7,431 bases of DNA from Firmicutes bacterium UBA6648 (GTDB lineage Bacteria; Bacillota; Clostridia; Peptostreptococcales; Anaerovoracaceae). This document shows positions 1-6,733 of the stretch, in pieces. The DNA lies in NCBI GenBank assembly GCA_002455605.1, contig DKLE01000111.1, positions 1-7,431 of the forward strand. Reading direction: 5' to 3'. How positions within the stretch are numbered: the first letter of the stretch is position 1; each line of letters opens with the position of its first letter. Position numbers and translations under genes: made by a program. The notes under the pieces are model-generated. The model made no database searches, was not told where the DNA came from, and saw only the letters and a program-made list of their open reading frames with translations.

Positions 1-864
1 ACGGACAGCAAGGATAACAGAGAAGATGGTCATTTATTACCTCAATCCGCTGAAGAATGCGGTGCGGATATTGTTGTAAACAGTATTCATAAAACTTTGG
101 CGTCCTTTACTCAAAGTGCGGTTTTGAATGTGAATACGGATAAGATTGATTTAGGTGAACTGGAAGATAAGCTTCAGATGATGGAAAGCACCAGTCCCTC
201 CTATCTGTTGATGGCTTCCCTGGACATCAATGCAGATTTGCTTGAGGGAAGCGGAAAAAGTTTGATCCAGGATTGGAAGTATAATCTGACTGAATTTTAT
301 AAGGCAGCAGGAAAAATAGAAGGATTAAAGGTTATTAATACCGGATCCAACATGGACTGGACTAAAATTAATTTGGATATGAGCTTCTGCGGTCTATCCG
401 GTCATGAGTTGGAAAAGTACTTAATGAGAGAAAATATTTTTGTAGAGCTGGTTACGGGAAATATTGTCATGTGCATGACCGGTATCGGCAATGTGACGGA
501 AGACTATGAAAGACTGCTGCAGGTTTTAAGAAAGATAAGTGAGACAAATATGTCCGGGCAGCAGAAGGAGGCAGAGAATCATGCTAGGGTGGATTTTGCA
601 GAATTGTCCAAGGACATACCTAGACAGGAAAAGCTTCATGAAATACCCAAGAAAAAAAAGCATGTAGCCTTGGAGCAGGCACAGGGACTTGTTTGTGCTC
701 TTTCCATCATACCATATCCTCCTGGAATCCCTCTTATATGTCCGGGAGAATTAATCAGCAGAGAAGCAATGGAATATGTAAAGGCGCTTCGGGATGCGGG
801 AGAAAAGGTAATGGGTATAGATGAAAATAATCAAGTGCTTGTGGGAGATCAGGAAAGCCTATAA
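1..864 (+). CDS. Orn/Lys/Arg decarboxylase, C-terminal part (5' end outside window)
   Basis: PLP-dependent basic amino acid decarboxylase of the aminotransferase-fold (SpeA/Cad-like) family, which removes CO2 from arginine, lysine or ornithine in the cytoplasm to give a polyamine or its precursor. The frame is open from base 1, so an apparent TTG start at 97 is only an internal Leu codon. It falls just after the segment GADIVVNSIHKTL (fragment residues 21-33), whose Lys31 is the expected PLP-binding lysine. This is followed by the family signature SPSYLLMASLD (about 65-75) and, near the end, the C-terminal-domain motif IPYPPGIPLICPGE (about 237-250). 287 residues are visible; full-length family members have roughly 450-490, so the missing part is the N-terminal region and part of the PLP domain. 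The substrate cannot be decided from this piece. The D-x-A-H-G motif usually found about 30 residues before the lysine is not seen at the ungapped position. The family call is very secure. Confidence 0.95.
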   Translation, partial: TDSKDNREDGHLLPQSAEECGADIVVNSIHKTLASFTQSAVLNVNTDKIDLGELEDKLQMMESTSPSYLLMASLDINADLLEGSGKSLIQDWKYNLTEFYKAAGKIEGLKVINTGSNMDWTKINLDMSFCGLSGHELEKYLMRENIFVELVTGNIVMCMTGIGNVTEDYERLLQVLRKISETNMSGQQKEAENHARVDFAELSKDIPRQEKLHEIPKKKKHVALEQAQGLVCALSIIPYPPGIPLICPGELISREAMEYVKALRDAGEKVMGIDENNQVLVGDQESL

Positions 865-883
865 TTAAATAGAAATAATTCAG

Positions 884-920
884 AAAAAAGTGCGTTCTCG
901 GAAAAGAGAGCGCACTTTTT
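884..920. terminator. bidirectional intrinsic terminator
   Basis: An 11-bp stem (AGTGCGTTCTC at 889-899 with GAGAGCGCACT at 906-916, one G-T wobble) closes a GGAAAA loop. It is flanked by A5 on the left and T5 on the right, so it has a U-tract in both transcripts. It lies 20 bp after the decarboxylase stop and 40 bp after the TetR gene stop, and serves both convergent genes. Confidence 0.93.
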
Positions 921-959
921 GTATAAGTGAAGGGGAGAGGTCTGAATCGGGAACTAAAG

Positions 960-1523
960 TTAAAGAATAGGTTTAATCACTGCGGAAAAATATTTGGCCA
1001 ATTCTTCCGGAGATTGTTTCATATTGTTTTTTTTCCACCAGTGAACCATCTCTACAAAGCTGCCTGAAATGTGATTAAGCAGAAAATCATCAGGTATATG
1101 GGTATTGTTTCGTTCTATACTATTTAGGAAATGTACGGAAATTAATTCATTGAGGTATTGTTTAAAAAAACGTAAAAATATATCCCCGCTTTCGCATGTG
1201 AGAATTCCGATAATGTTCTTTTTATTATCCCGAAGATGATAAAGTATGTGTGTAATCATTGTGTCTGGGTTTCCAACGGATAAAGAAAAATCATGAGTAT
1301 TCTCTGAGTTCAGGCTGTCTGAAAATACATGCTCGAACAAATCGGTACACATGGCCTTCAGTAAATCATCCTTAGTCTCAAAATGAGAATAGAAGGTACT
1401 CCTACCTACATTTGCTTCATCAATAATTTCCTGCACCGTAATTTTAGTATAGTTTTTTGAGGCTAATAAGGTGCTGAATGCTGAAAATATTGCATTTCTT
1501 GTTTTTTGCTGCCGTCTATCCAT
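960..1523 (-). CDS. TetR/AcrR-family transcriptional regulator, probable repressor of the divergent metal pump
   Basis: A 187-residue TetR-type one-component regulator that is expected to bind the palindrome at 1617-1643 as a dimer and release it when a ligand (possibly a metal ion) binds its C-terminal domain. The N-terminal helix-turn-helix is clear at about residues 28-48 (ITVQEIIDEANVGRSTFYSHF), followed by the usual KDDLL. The C-terminal domain ends in a FVEMVHWWKKNN-like segment common in Firmicute TetR proteins. I chose the ATG at 1523 because AGGAG lies 5 bases upstream of it. A longer frame to a GTG at 1598 has no ribosome binding site and adds 25 residues unlike the family N-terminus. 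The ligand domain has scattered His and Cys residues (for example Cys59 and a His in ILYH, LNHIS and MVHWW) but no recognisable metal site. The family is certain; the pairing with the pump is inferred from divergent orientation and the shared operator; the ligand is unknown. Confidence 0.93.
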   Translation of the reverse strand: MDRRQQKTRNAIFSAFSTLLASKNYTKITVQEIIDEANVGRSTFYSHFETKDDLLKAMCTDLFEHVFSDSLNSENTHDFSLSVGNPDTMITHILYHLRDNKKNIIGILTCESGDIFLRFFKQYLNELISVHFLNSIERNNTHIPDDFLLNHISGSFVEMVHWWKKNNMKQSPEELAKYFSAVIKPIL

Positions 1524-1537
1524 CCTATCTCCTGACT

Positions 1538-1559
1538 GAACAATTTTTAAAAAATGTTC
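1538..1559. repeat. near-perfect 22-bp inverted repeat in the tetR leader
   Basis: GAACA (1538-1542) and TGTTC (1555-1559) face each other across an AT-rich centre of T5 and A5 runs; 20 of 22 positions are symmetric. It sits just upstream of the TetR gene Shine-Dalgarno sequence. The outer pentamers are the same as the inner ends of the main operator arms, but the spacing is larger (12 instead of 3 bases). It could be a secondary regulator site or an mRNA hairpin close to the ribosome binding site. The symmetry is seen; the function is a guess. Confidence 0.4.
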
Positions 1560-1588
1560 GGTAATGTACAATCTTGTTTTTTTGAATG

Positions 1589-1617
1589 TTGCTGCCACCA
1601 GAAAAGCTTAATATACT
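1589..1617 (+). promoter_or_regulatory. putative promoter of the metal-pump gene
   Basis: TTGCTG (1589-1594), a 17-bp spacer and TATACT (1612-1617) make a moderate sigma-A-like promoter with a good -10 and a weak -35. The predicted start near 1624 lies inside the palindromic operator, so a bound repressor would block it. The leader to the ATG at 1702 would be about 78 bases. Confidence 0.55.
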
Positions 1618-1643
1618 GATATCGAACAATGTGTTCGATATCA
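1617..1643. promoter_or_regulatory. 27-bp perfect palindromic operator, probable TetR-family binding site
   Basis: Arms TGATATCGAACA (1617-1628) and TGTTCGATATCA (1632-1643) are exact reverse complements around a 3-base centre. Size and symmetry fit a TetR-family operator. It lies between the -10 boxes of two promoters that point toward each other, so one site can control both the regulator and the pump. The symmetry is seen directly; binding by the neighbouring TetR protein is inferred from position. Confidence 0.87.
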
Positions 1644-1648
1644 TATAG

Positions 1649-1677
1649 ATTGTACTGAACACCTGCAAAAAAGTCAA
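1649..1677 (-). promoter_or_regulatory. promoter of the TetR-family gene
   Basis: On the minus strand TTGACT (1677-1672), a 17-bp spacer and TACAAT (1654-1649) form a near-consensus sigma-A-type promoter. Transcription should start near 1642, inside the palindrome, which implies autorepression. The promoter sits in the 5' leader region of the divergent pump gene, with its -35 only 24 bp from the pump ATG. The tetR leader would be about 120 bases long. Confidence 0.72.
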
Positions 1678-1701
1678 GCAATGCATAGTAGGAGGAAATA
1701 C

Positions 1702-3594
1702 ATGGTTAAAAAAATCAGTGATGTTTTAGCGGGAATCCGGATGACTGTTCTATCTGGGATTTTTCTATTAATCAGTCTCGTTTTGATGCTGACAGGAAAA
1801 GAGATGGCAATTGATCCTGCCTGGGCTTCGGTAATTATTTCAGGTTTTCCGCTGATTTATCTGGCGATGACAAGATTGATTTATGAAAAGTGGATTTCTT
1901 CTGCTTTACTTATTTCTATTGCAATGATTGCCTCTCTTTCCATCGGAGAATTATTTGCTGCGGGAGAAGTGGCCTTTATCATGGCTATCGGTGCCATTCT
2001 GGAAGACATGACTGTGGCCCGTGCTAAAAAAGGGCTTTCAAAGCTCATAGCTCTTGCACCGGTTGAAGGTCGGAAATTGATTGAAAAGGAAGGGTGCATA
2101 GAGGAAGAAGTCATACTGGCAGAAGAGATTAAAGCCGGCGATCTGCTTCGCATCTTGCCGGGGGAAATAATTCCGGTAGACGGAAAGATTATCTCAGGAA
2201 GCAGTTCTGTTGATCAGTCCATTATGACAGGAGAATCTATTCCTGTGGATAAATCGGTTGGTGAAGAAGTATTTTGCGGTACGTTGAATTGTTTTGGAGC
2301 AATTGATATTCAAGCAACCAATGTGGGTGAAGACTCATCTCTTCAAAAGCTCATCAATCTAGTTAAAGAAGCAGAAAATAAAAAAGCTCCCATGCAGCGT
2401 GTCGTAGATAAATGGGCTGTATGGCTGGTGCCTATTGCCTTACTTATAGCCATTGGTACATTCTTGATCGTGTGGGCTTCCGGGGCAGAGCCTATGGAAG
2501 CTTTAAATCGGGCTGTTACTGTGCTGGTAGTATTTTGCCCCTGTGCTTTGGCTCTTGCAACACCTACTTCTATTATGGCGGCTATTGGTCAGGCAGCCAA
2601 ACACGGCGTGATTATTAAATCCGGTGAAGCACTTGAAAAGATGGGAAAAGTGAATATGATTGCCTTTGATAAAACGGGTACGCTTACTTATGGAAAACTG
2701 GAGGTCAGTGATATGATTTCTTTTAATGAAACAGTTTCCCAGGAAGAATTATTGATGCTGGCTGCTTCTGCAGAGGCAAAGAGTGAGCACCCGTTGGGTA
2801 AAGCAATTGTTAATTACGCTAGGGATAAAAAAAGTCACTTGGTTCAAGCAGAAGAATTTTCCATGGAAGCAGGAAAGGGTATTTGTGCCAGCATTTCCGG
2901 AAGAAAACTTTATTGCGGCAGTGAGAAATATCTTTTGAGCCATGGAATATCCATTGGCCAGGATCAGTCAGCTGTTTTGGAGAACCTTCGTATGCAGGGG
3001 AAAGCTTTGATTTTAATAGCTTTGGATGGAGAATGTGCAGGTGCTGTGGGGCTATCTGACAGGATACGTTCTACTGCAAAAGAAATGATAGAACAGCTTT
3101 CAGAAATGAATACAAAAACCATTCTTCTTTCTGGTGATAATAAGAAAACAGCAGAATATCTGGCAGAACAGGCGGGAATAACTGCTGTTTTTGCAGAGCT
3201 GCTGCCGGAGGAAAAAGTAGAAAATATTGTAAGACTGCAAGAGACAGGCGGGTATATCTGCATGATAGGTGATGGCGTAAACGATGCCCCTGCCTTAAAA
3301 ACGGCAAATGTGGGAGTTGCTATGGGGAGTATAGGAAGTGACATTGCCATTGAAGCCGCCGATATTGCACTGATGGGGGACGATATTTCAAAGATACCAT
3401 ACCTGAAACGTCTTTCCTGCTCGACTTTAAATACTATCAAAGGAAATATTATGGCTTCTATGATGATAAATGCAGTAGCAATAACCTTGTCGGTTCTTGG
3501 ACTCCTCAATCCTATAACCGGGGCATTGGTTCATAATGCCGGTTCGGTGCTTGTTGTCTTGAATGCAGCTCTTCTTTATGATAGGAAATTTTAG
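1702..3594 (+). CDS. P1B-type heavy-metal-transporting ATPase
   Basis: A 630-residue membrane pump that uses ATP, through an aspartyl-phosphate intermediate, to move a transition-metal ion across the cytoplasmic membrane, probably outward. Visible in order are four N-terminal membrane helices (about 12-115), the actuator domain with TGES (176-179), a helix pair with the metal-site motif CPC (279-281), the phosphorylation motif DKTGT (Asp323), the nucleotide-domain HP (363-364) typical of P1B pumps, SGDN (477-480), GDGVND (523-528) and two C-terminal helices. The last helix reads HNAGSVLVVLN (from 611), where copper pumps have MxxSS and cobalt-type pumps have HEGGT. There is no N-terminal CxxC metal-binding domain. 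CPC excludes a plain P1B-4 assignment, so Zn, Mn, Co, Fe or Cu all remain possible. The start is the ATG at 1702, with AGGAGG 6 bases upstream; an ATG at 1681 lacks such a site. It is divergent from the TetR gene with a shared operator, suggesting ligand-induced expression. Confidence 0.94.
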   Translation: MVKKISDVLAGIRMTVLSGIFLLISLVLMLTGKEMAIDPAWASVIISGFPLIYLAMTRLIYEKWISSALLISIAMIASLSIGELFAAGEVAFIMAIGAILEDMTVARAKKGLSKLIALAPVEGRKLIEKEGCIEEEVILAEEIKAGDLLRILPGEIIPVDGKIISGSSSVDQSIMTGESIPVDKSVGEEVFCGTLNCFGAIDIQATNVGEDSSLQKLINLVKEAENKKAPMQRVVDKWAVWLVPIALLIAIGTFLIVWASGAEPMEALNRAVTVLVVFCPCALALATPTSIMAAIGQAAKHGVIIKSGEALEKMGKVNMIAFDKTGTLTYGKLEVSDMISFNETVSQEELLMLAASAEAKSEHPLGKAIVNYARDKKSHLVQAEEFSMEAGKGICASISGRKLYCGSEKYLLSHGISIGQDQSAVLENLRMQGKALILIALDGECAGAVGLSDRIRSTAKEMIEQLSEMNTKTILLSGDNKKTAEYLAEQAGITAVFAELLPEEKVENIVRLQETGGYICMIGDGVNDAPALKTANVGVAMGSIGSDIAIEAADIALMGDDISKIPYLKRLSCSTLNTIKGNIMASMMINAVAITLSVLGLLNPITGALVHNAGSVLVVLNAALLYDRKF

Positions 3595-3607
3595 AATTGT
3601 TTTGGAC

Positions 3608-3627
3608 TGATTAAGAGAGCTTAATCA
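3608..3627. repeat. small perfect hairpin after the metal-pump gene
   Basis: TGATTAAG (3608-3615) and CTTAATCA (3620-3627) form an 8-bp stem with loop AGAG, 13 bp after the pump stop. No T-run follows on the plus strand. The right half, 3616-3626, can instead pair with 3685-3695 (11 bp, one wobble), so it may be part of an alternative fold with the terminator downstream. Confidence 0.5.
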
Positions 3628-3630
3628 ATA

Positions 3631-3671
3631 TAAAAAAGACTGAAGGTAAATCAATATCTTGCCTTCAGTCT
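3631..3671 (-). terminator. intrinsic terminator of the GntR-ABC operon
   Basis: A 13-bp stem (3637-3649 with 3659-3671; AGACTGAAGG and CCTTCAGTCT perfect, one T-G wobble above) has a 9-base loop. Read on the minus strand it is followed directly by six T. It lies 29 bp past the permease stop. On the plus strand it lacks a U-tract, so it works mainly for the minus-strand operon. Confidence 0.9.
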
Positions 3672-3677
3672 GAAAAT

Positions 3678-3707
3678 GGAGCTTGGTTAAGCTCTGTTTT
3701 TATTTTT
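3678..3707 (+). terminator. intrinsic terminator of the metal-pump gene
   Basis: GAGCTT (3679-3684), loop GGTT and AAGCTC (3689-3694), extended by a G-T pair, are followed by TGTTTTTATTTTT. The U-tract overlaps the stop codon (3700-3702) and final codons of the convergent permease gene. The short local stem may be replaced by a longer pairing of 3685-3695 with 3616-3626 that encloses the opposite-strand terminator hairpin. Confidence 0.75.
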
Positions 3708-5862
3708 GAAAAAACTCGGTTATATAGTGTGGTGCATTGTTGGTTTCAAAGAAAATGGTATCGGAATAGGCTTGGGAATAACCATTCATCCTGTTATAAA
3801 CAATGTAGCCTTGATAATATTTATCATAATCATACTGGTAGCTGGAATAGTTATCTAGAATCTCCTGTATCTGTTTTTTGTCAGTTATAACCAGTTGTTT
3901 TTCCGATTCTTCATTAAGAATATCTTTTGATTGTACTGTGGCGGAATAATCTATTTCCTTTTCTGAATCATACTCGGTAAAGACGATTTCTTCTACCATA
4001 TCTGCACTGCATTCCAAATATCCGGCGTAGCCGTTATCCTTCAGCCACTTTATTGTTTCTGTATCTGTTAATAAAACCTTAGTATTAAAGGAATTTTTTT
4101 GAAGCTTGTCATTCATATCTAAATAATTCAAGTCAATATTGATGGTACAGTAAGCGTGCTTTCTGCTGATAGCATCTTCATACAGCCTGTTTTGAAAATC
4201 CTTCTCCATAGCTTTCAATAAACTGGAGATTTTATTGCTGTCAGTAATAACAAGCTGAGCCGCTGTATTATCGTCATAGAAATAAATATTTTCCAGCGTA
4301 AGGCTATTGATATTTTTGTAATTTAAATTGCTGAAAGAAAAATATGATTTAAATTCCAGGGATTCATACAATTGTTTCAGGTATTTATTCTTTAATATTC
4401 TGTCATAGGTTAAGGTATATGTCCTCTGTAACCCTAAAGGATGAGAAATATTATAAAATAAGTTGATTGAAAAAGTCTGTACATTTCGTTTTTGCTCTTC
4501 TTGTATTTTATCCTTTTTATTGACGATTTCCTGATGCAGGGCCATGAGTGCTTCAATGTTCTGCGGATCAGAATATTTAAAAGAATAATAAGAGTTATCT
4601 TGCTCCGATAAATCGGCGGTTGGGGAGCGGAATAAATTCAGGGAATATCTTCCCCCATCATCCGAAAAGTCAAAGTTAGTAGATGAAACCCCACGTATTT
4701 TGGAAGCGGCAGGGATTCTATTTTCGAAACCCATTAGATCCAAAGTGATGGAACAAACAAACAGGGCCGCTATAATCGCATAAAGTCCAAAGCTCTTTAA
4801 TGACTGAATATTAAAGATTCGAGGTGTTTTAAGCACAATCATCCGGCCTATGATAAAGGAAATTACTGCACCGGCTATAAGTCCTGCATAGAAATACACA
4901 TCAGTGTTTTGTGAATCATTATTGCTGCTTAAAGCGGAGAAATAATAGCCCATCAGAGACATGCCAAAATAAGCAATTAGATAGCAGATGGTGGGAACCA
5001 TAAATTTAAATACAATAGATTCTCCTGAATTCTCCATCTGCCGTTTCTGGTATAAAACTGCACAAATAATGATAAGAACAAGAGAGGCAATTATGTAATA
5101 CAGCTGCAAGGGTGGGGAAAATTTCCCGTCACTTACAAATACCTCGGTATATGGGGAAAGACCCACTAATATATTTTGGTGAACTCCTTCTGAAGTAAAG
5201 CCAAATAAATAGTCGGAGCAATAAGTAATAAAGGTCAAATATAAAGCCGGAGCCAGAAAGTTAAATCCAAAGGCCAAAGAAAAATGCATAACTGCATTTC
5301 CTGTTACCATTCCGGCAAATATGGATATAGCATAAATAACTAATACAACTATGATAGACTGCCAAATCCAGTTCAATACATTGATTCGAGTAAAAATATC
5401 AACCGCGTTGTCCGTTAAAGCGGTCATTTTCTCATAGTCGATATACATGGAATAGTCATAAGTCGGTTTCGCTATGAGAAGGAGGATTAATCCGTTGGCC
5501 AGCAGCGGAAGAATGATCAGAAGAAGGCCTGAAGCCAGGCTGCTGTTAAAAAGCTGTGATCTTGTAAAGGGCATGGAATGCATGGCGGTTACAGAGCTTG
5601 AGCTTTGGATATATCGGTATACAATGACAGCTGTAATAATAGGAAGAATTAAATGTACACACATGAAAAACGGCTGTTGATTGGTCAGGCACATTTGTAT
5701 ATAGCCGTACATGCTGTTAATATGGTTATAGCTCATCAGGATGGGAAACACGCTGGATAAAAAGTAAGCTAAAAAACCAATAGCGGGTATGGCCCAGAAT
5801 CTTCTTAAATTTTCTTTTATCAGTGGAATGGATATACTAAAATATGATGCTTTGGATTTCAT
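3700..5862 (-). CDS. ABC-2-type transporter permease with large C-terminal non-membrane domain (YtrC/D-like, possibly DUF6449 type)
   Basis: A 720-residue membrane subunit of an ABC transporter that should pair with the ATPase encoded just upstream. Residues 1-376 carry about nine hydrophobic segments (roughly 23-43, 66-85, 108-131, 165-185, 190-213, 252-270, 284-307, 322-341, 358-376). A YRYIQSSSSVTAMHSMPFTRSQLF segment between helices two and three, spanning about 82-105, is typical of YtrC/YtrD-like permeases. Residues 377-720 form a polar, Tyr-rich, Lys/Asp-rich domain without membrane segments, probably outside the membrane. It contains four copies of an (S/T)D-x3-I-x2-(L/I) motif (431, 540, 599, 660). 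I chose the ATG at 5862, which has AGGAGG 8 bases upstream; a GTG at 5871 lies inside that Shine-Dalgarno sequence. The start overlaps the end of the ATPase gene by 26 bp, implying coupled translation. The substrate is unknown; context suggests peptide or antibiotic efflux, or envelope-stress sensing. Confidence 0.88.
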   Translation of the reverse strand: MKSKASYFSISIPLIKENLRRFWAIPAIGFLAYFLSSVFPILMSYNHINSMYGYIQMCLTNQQPFFMCVHLILPIITAVIVYRYIQSSSSVTAMHSMPFTRSQLFNSSLASGLLLIILPLLANGLILLLIAKPTYDYSMYIDYEKMTALTDNAVDIFTRINVLNWIWQSIIVVLVIYAISIFAGMVTGNAVMHFSLAFGFNFLAPALYLTFITYCSDYLFGFTSEGVHQNILVGLSPYTEVFVSDGKFSPPLQLYYIIASLVLIIICAVLYQKRQMENSGESIVFKFMVPTICYLIAYFGMSLMGYYFSALSSNNDSQNTDVYFYAGLIAGAVISFIIGRMIVLKTPRIFNIQSLKSFGLYAIIAALFVCSITLDLMGFENRIPAASKIRGVSSTNFDFSDDGGRYSLNLFRSPTADLSEQDNSYYSFKYSDPQNIEALMALHQEIVNKKDKIQEEQKRNVQTFSINLFYNISHPLGLQRTYTLTYDRILKNKYLKQLYESLEFKSYFSFSNLNYKNINSLTLENIYFYDDNTAAQLVITDSNKISSLLKAMEKDFQNRLYEDAISRKHAYCTINIDLNYLDMNDKLQKNSFNTKVLLTDTETIKWLKDNGYAGYLECSADMVEEIVFTEYDSEKEIDYSATVQSKDILNEESEKQLVITDKKQIQEILDNYSSYQYDYDKYYQGYIVYNRMNGYSQAYSDTIFFETNNAPHYITEFFQK

Positions 5863-6733
5863 GATCAGCACCTCCTAATTCATATATAAATATTTCTTCC
5901 AAGGTGAGAGGCAGCAGGTCAAACAAAACCGGGTTGCTTTCCTGGATTATTTGCTCTACATATTCTTTTTTATCCCGAATAATAAGCAAATCCACGGTAC
6001 CTCTTTTCTCGTGATGAAGGACGTTTAAATTCTTATAAGGGTTTTCCGGCTGTTCCTTGTAGGCCACCTGGATTTTATGTATATCGGATTTTAATTCATC
6101 CAAGTCACGTTCCATCATCATATGACCTTTGGAAAGGATACCGATGGAATCACATATTCCTTCTAATTCCTTTAAATTGTGTGAGGATACCAGAACTGTC
6201 ATTTCTCTCTCGGCTACATCCTCTACAATGTATTTCCAAACCAACTTCCTGACTATGGGATCCAGTCCGTCTATGGGTTCATCTAGAATAAGATAGTCCG
6301 GCATGGTTGACATAGTCAATATAAAAGCAGCTTGCTTTTGCATACCTTTTGAGAATTTGGACAGTTTGTTTTTTTCACTGAGCCCGAACTGTACCGTCAT
6401 ATGATCGTATCTCTCCTGACTCCAGTTTGGATAGAGCTGTTTATAAAATTTGGACATTTCCTTAAGATTATAGGTAGAAAAGAAGAAGAGATCGTCTGGT
6501 ATAAATCCCATTTTCTGCTTAACCTGTTTATTATCAAAAACATTTTCTCCATCTATGGTTATATGCCCTGAATCCGGTCGGATGATACCGGTTATGTGTT
6601 TTATAATGGTGGTTTTGCCCGCACCGTTGGTGCCCACCAGGCCATATATGGATCCCTTGTTTACGTTAATGTTTAAATCAACTAAAGCTTTAAACTGGTC
6701 AAAGTTTTTGTTTACATCAATGACTTTAATCAT
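5837..6733 (-). CDS. ABC transporter ATP-binding protein (YtrB-like)
   Basis: A 298-residue cytoplasmic nucleotide-binding subunit that powers the permease encoded downstream. Walker A is GTNGAGKTT (34-42), the signature is FSKGMQKQ (127-134; a degenerate LSGGQ as is common in ABC-2 exporters), Walker B with D-loop is YLILDEPIDGLDP (147-159), and the switch histidine is His185 in SSHNLKE. The stretch at the Q-loop position reads GFIPDD, without glutamine, as in other drug- and antibiotic-exporter ATPases of this type. Residues after about 215 form the accessory C-terminal region. The ATG at 6733 has a GAGGTG site 7 bases upstream and overlaps the GntR gene stop in an ATGA, a sign of translational coupling. 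The half-transporter needs two ATPase copies, or one plus a paralogue; only one is encoded here. Confidence 0.95.
   Translation of the reverse strand: MIKVIDVNKNFDQFKALVDLNINVNKGSIYGLVGTNGAGKTTIIKHITGIIRPDSGHITIDGENVFDNKQVKQKMGFIPDDLFFFSTYNLKEMSKFYKQLYPNWSQERYDHMTVQFGLSEKNKLSKFSKGMQKQAAFILTMSTMPDYLILDEPIDGLDPIVRKLVWKYIVEDVAEREMTVLVSSHNLKELEGICDSIGILSKGHMMMERDLDELKSDIHKIQVAYKEQPENPYKNLNVLHHEKRGTVDLLIIRDKKEYVEQIIQESNPVLFDLLPLTLEEIFIYELGGADHEIQSIIF

Noticed and set aside
97..864. Decarboxylase-like gene starting at the TTG at 97
   Set aside because: The frame is open upstream to base 1 and codes for conserved family sequence, including the PLP lysine, before that point; the TTG is an internal Leu.
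1524..1598. Longer TetR gene starting at GTG 1598
   Set aside because: It has no ribosome binding site, the extra 25 residues are unlike family N-termini, and AGGAG precedes the inner ATG at 1523.
1681..1701. Metal-pump start at ATG 1681
   Set aside because: The strong AGGAGG site at 1690-1695 is inside this extension and correctly spaced for the ATG at 1702.
2964..3509. 181-codon open frame antisense to the metal pump
   Set aside because: It lies fully within a clearly conserved ATPase gene, is rich in Ser/Pro/Ile as antisense frames are, and shows no family motif or ribosome binding site that I could support.
5863..5871. Permease start at GTG 5871
   Set aside because: The GTG overlaps the Shine-Dalgarno sequence that serves the ATG at 5862.
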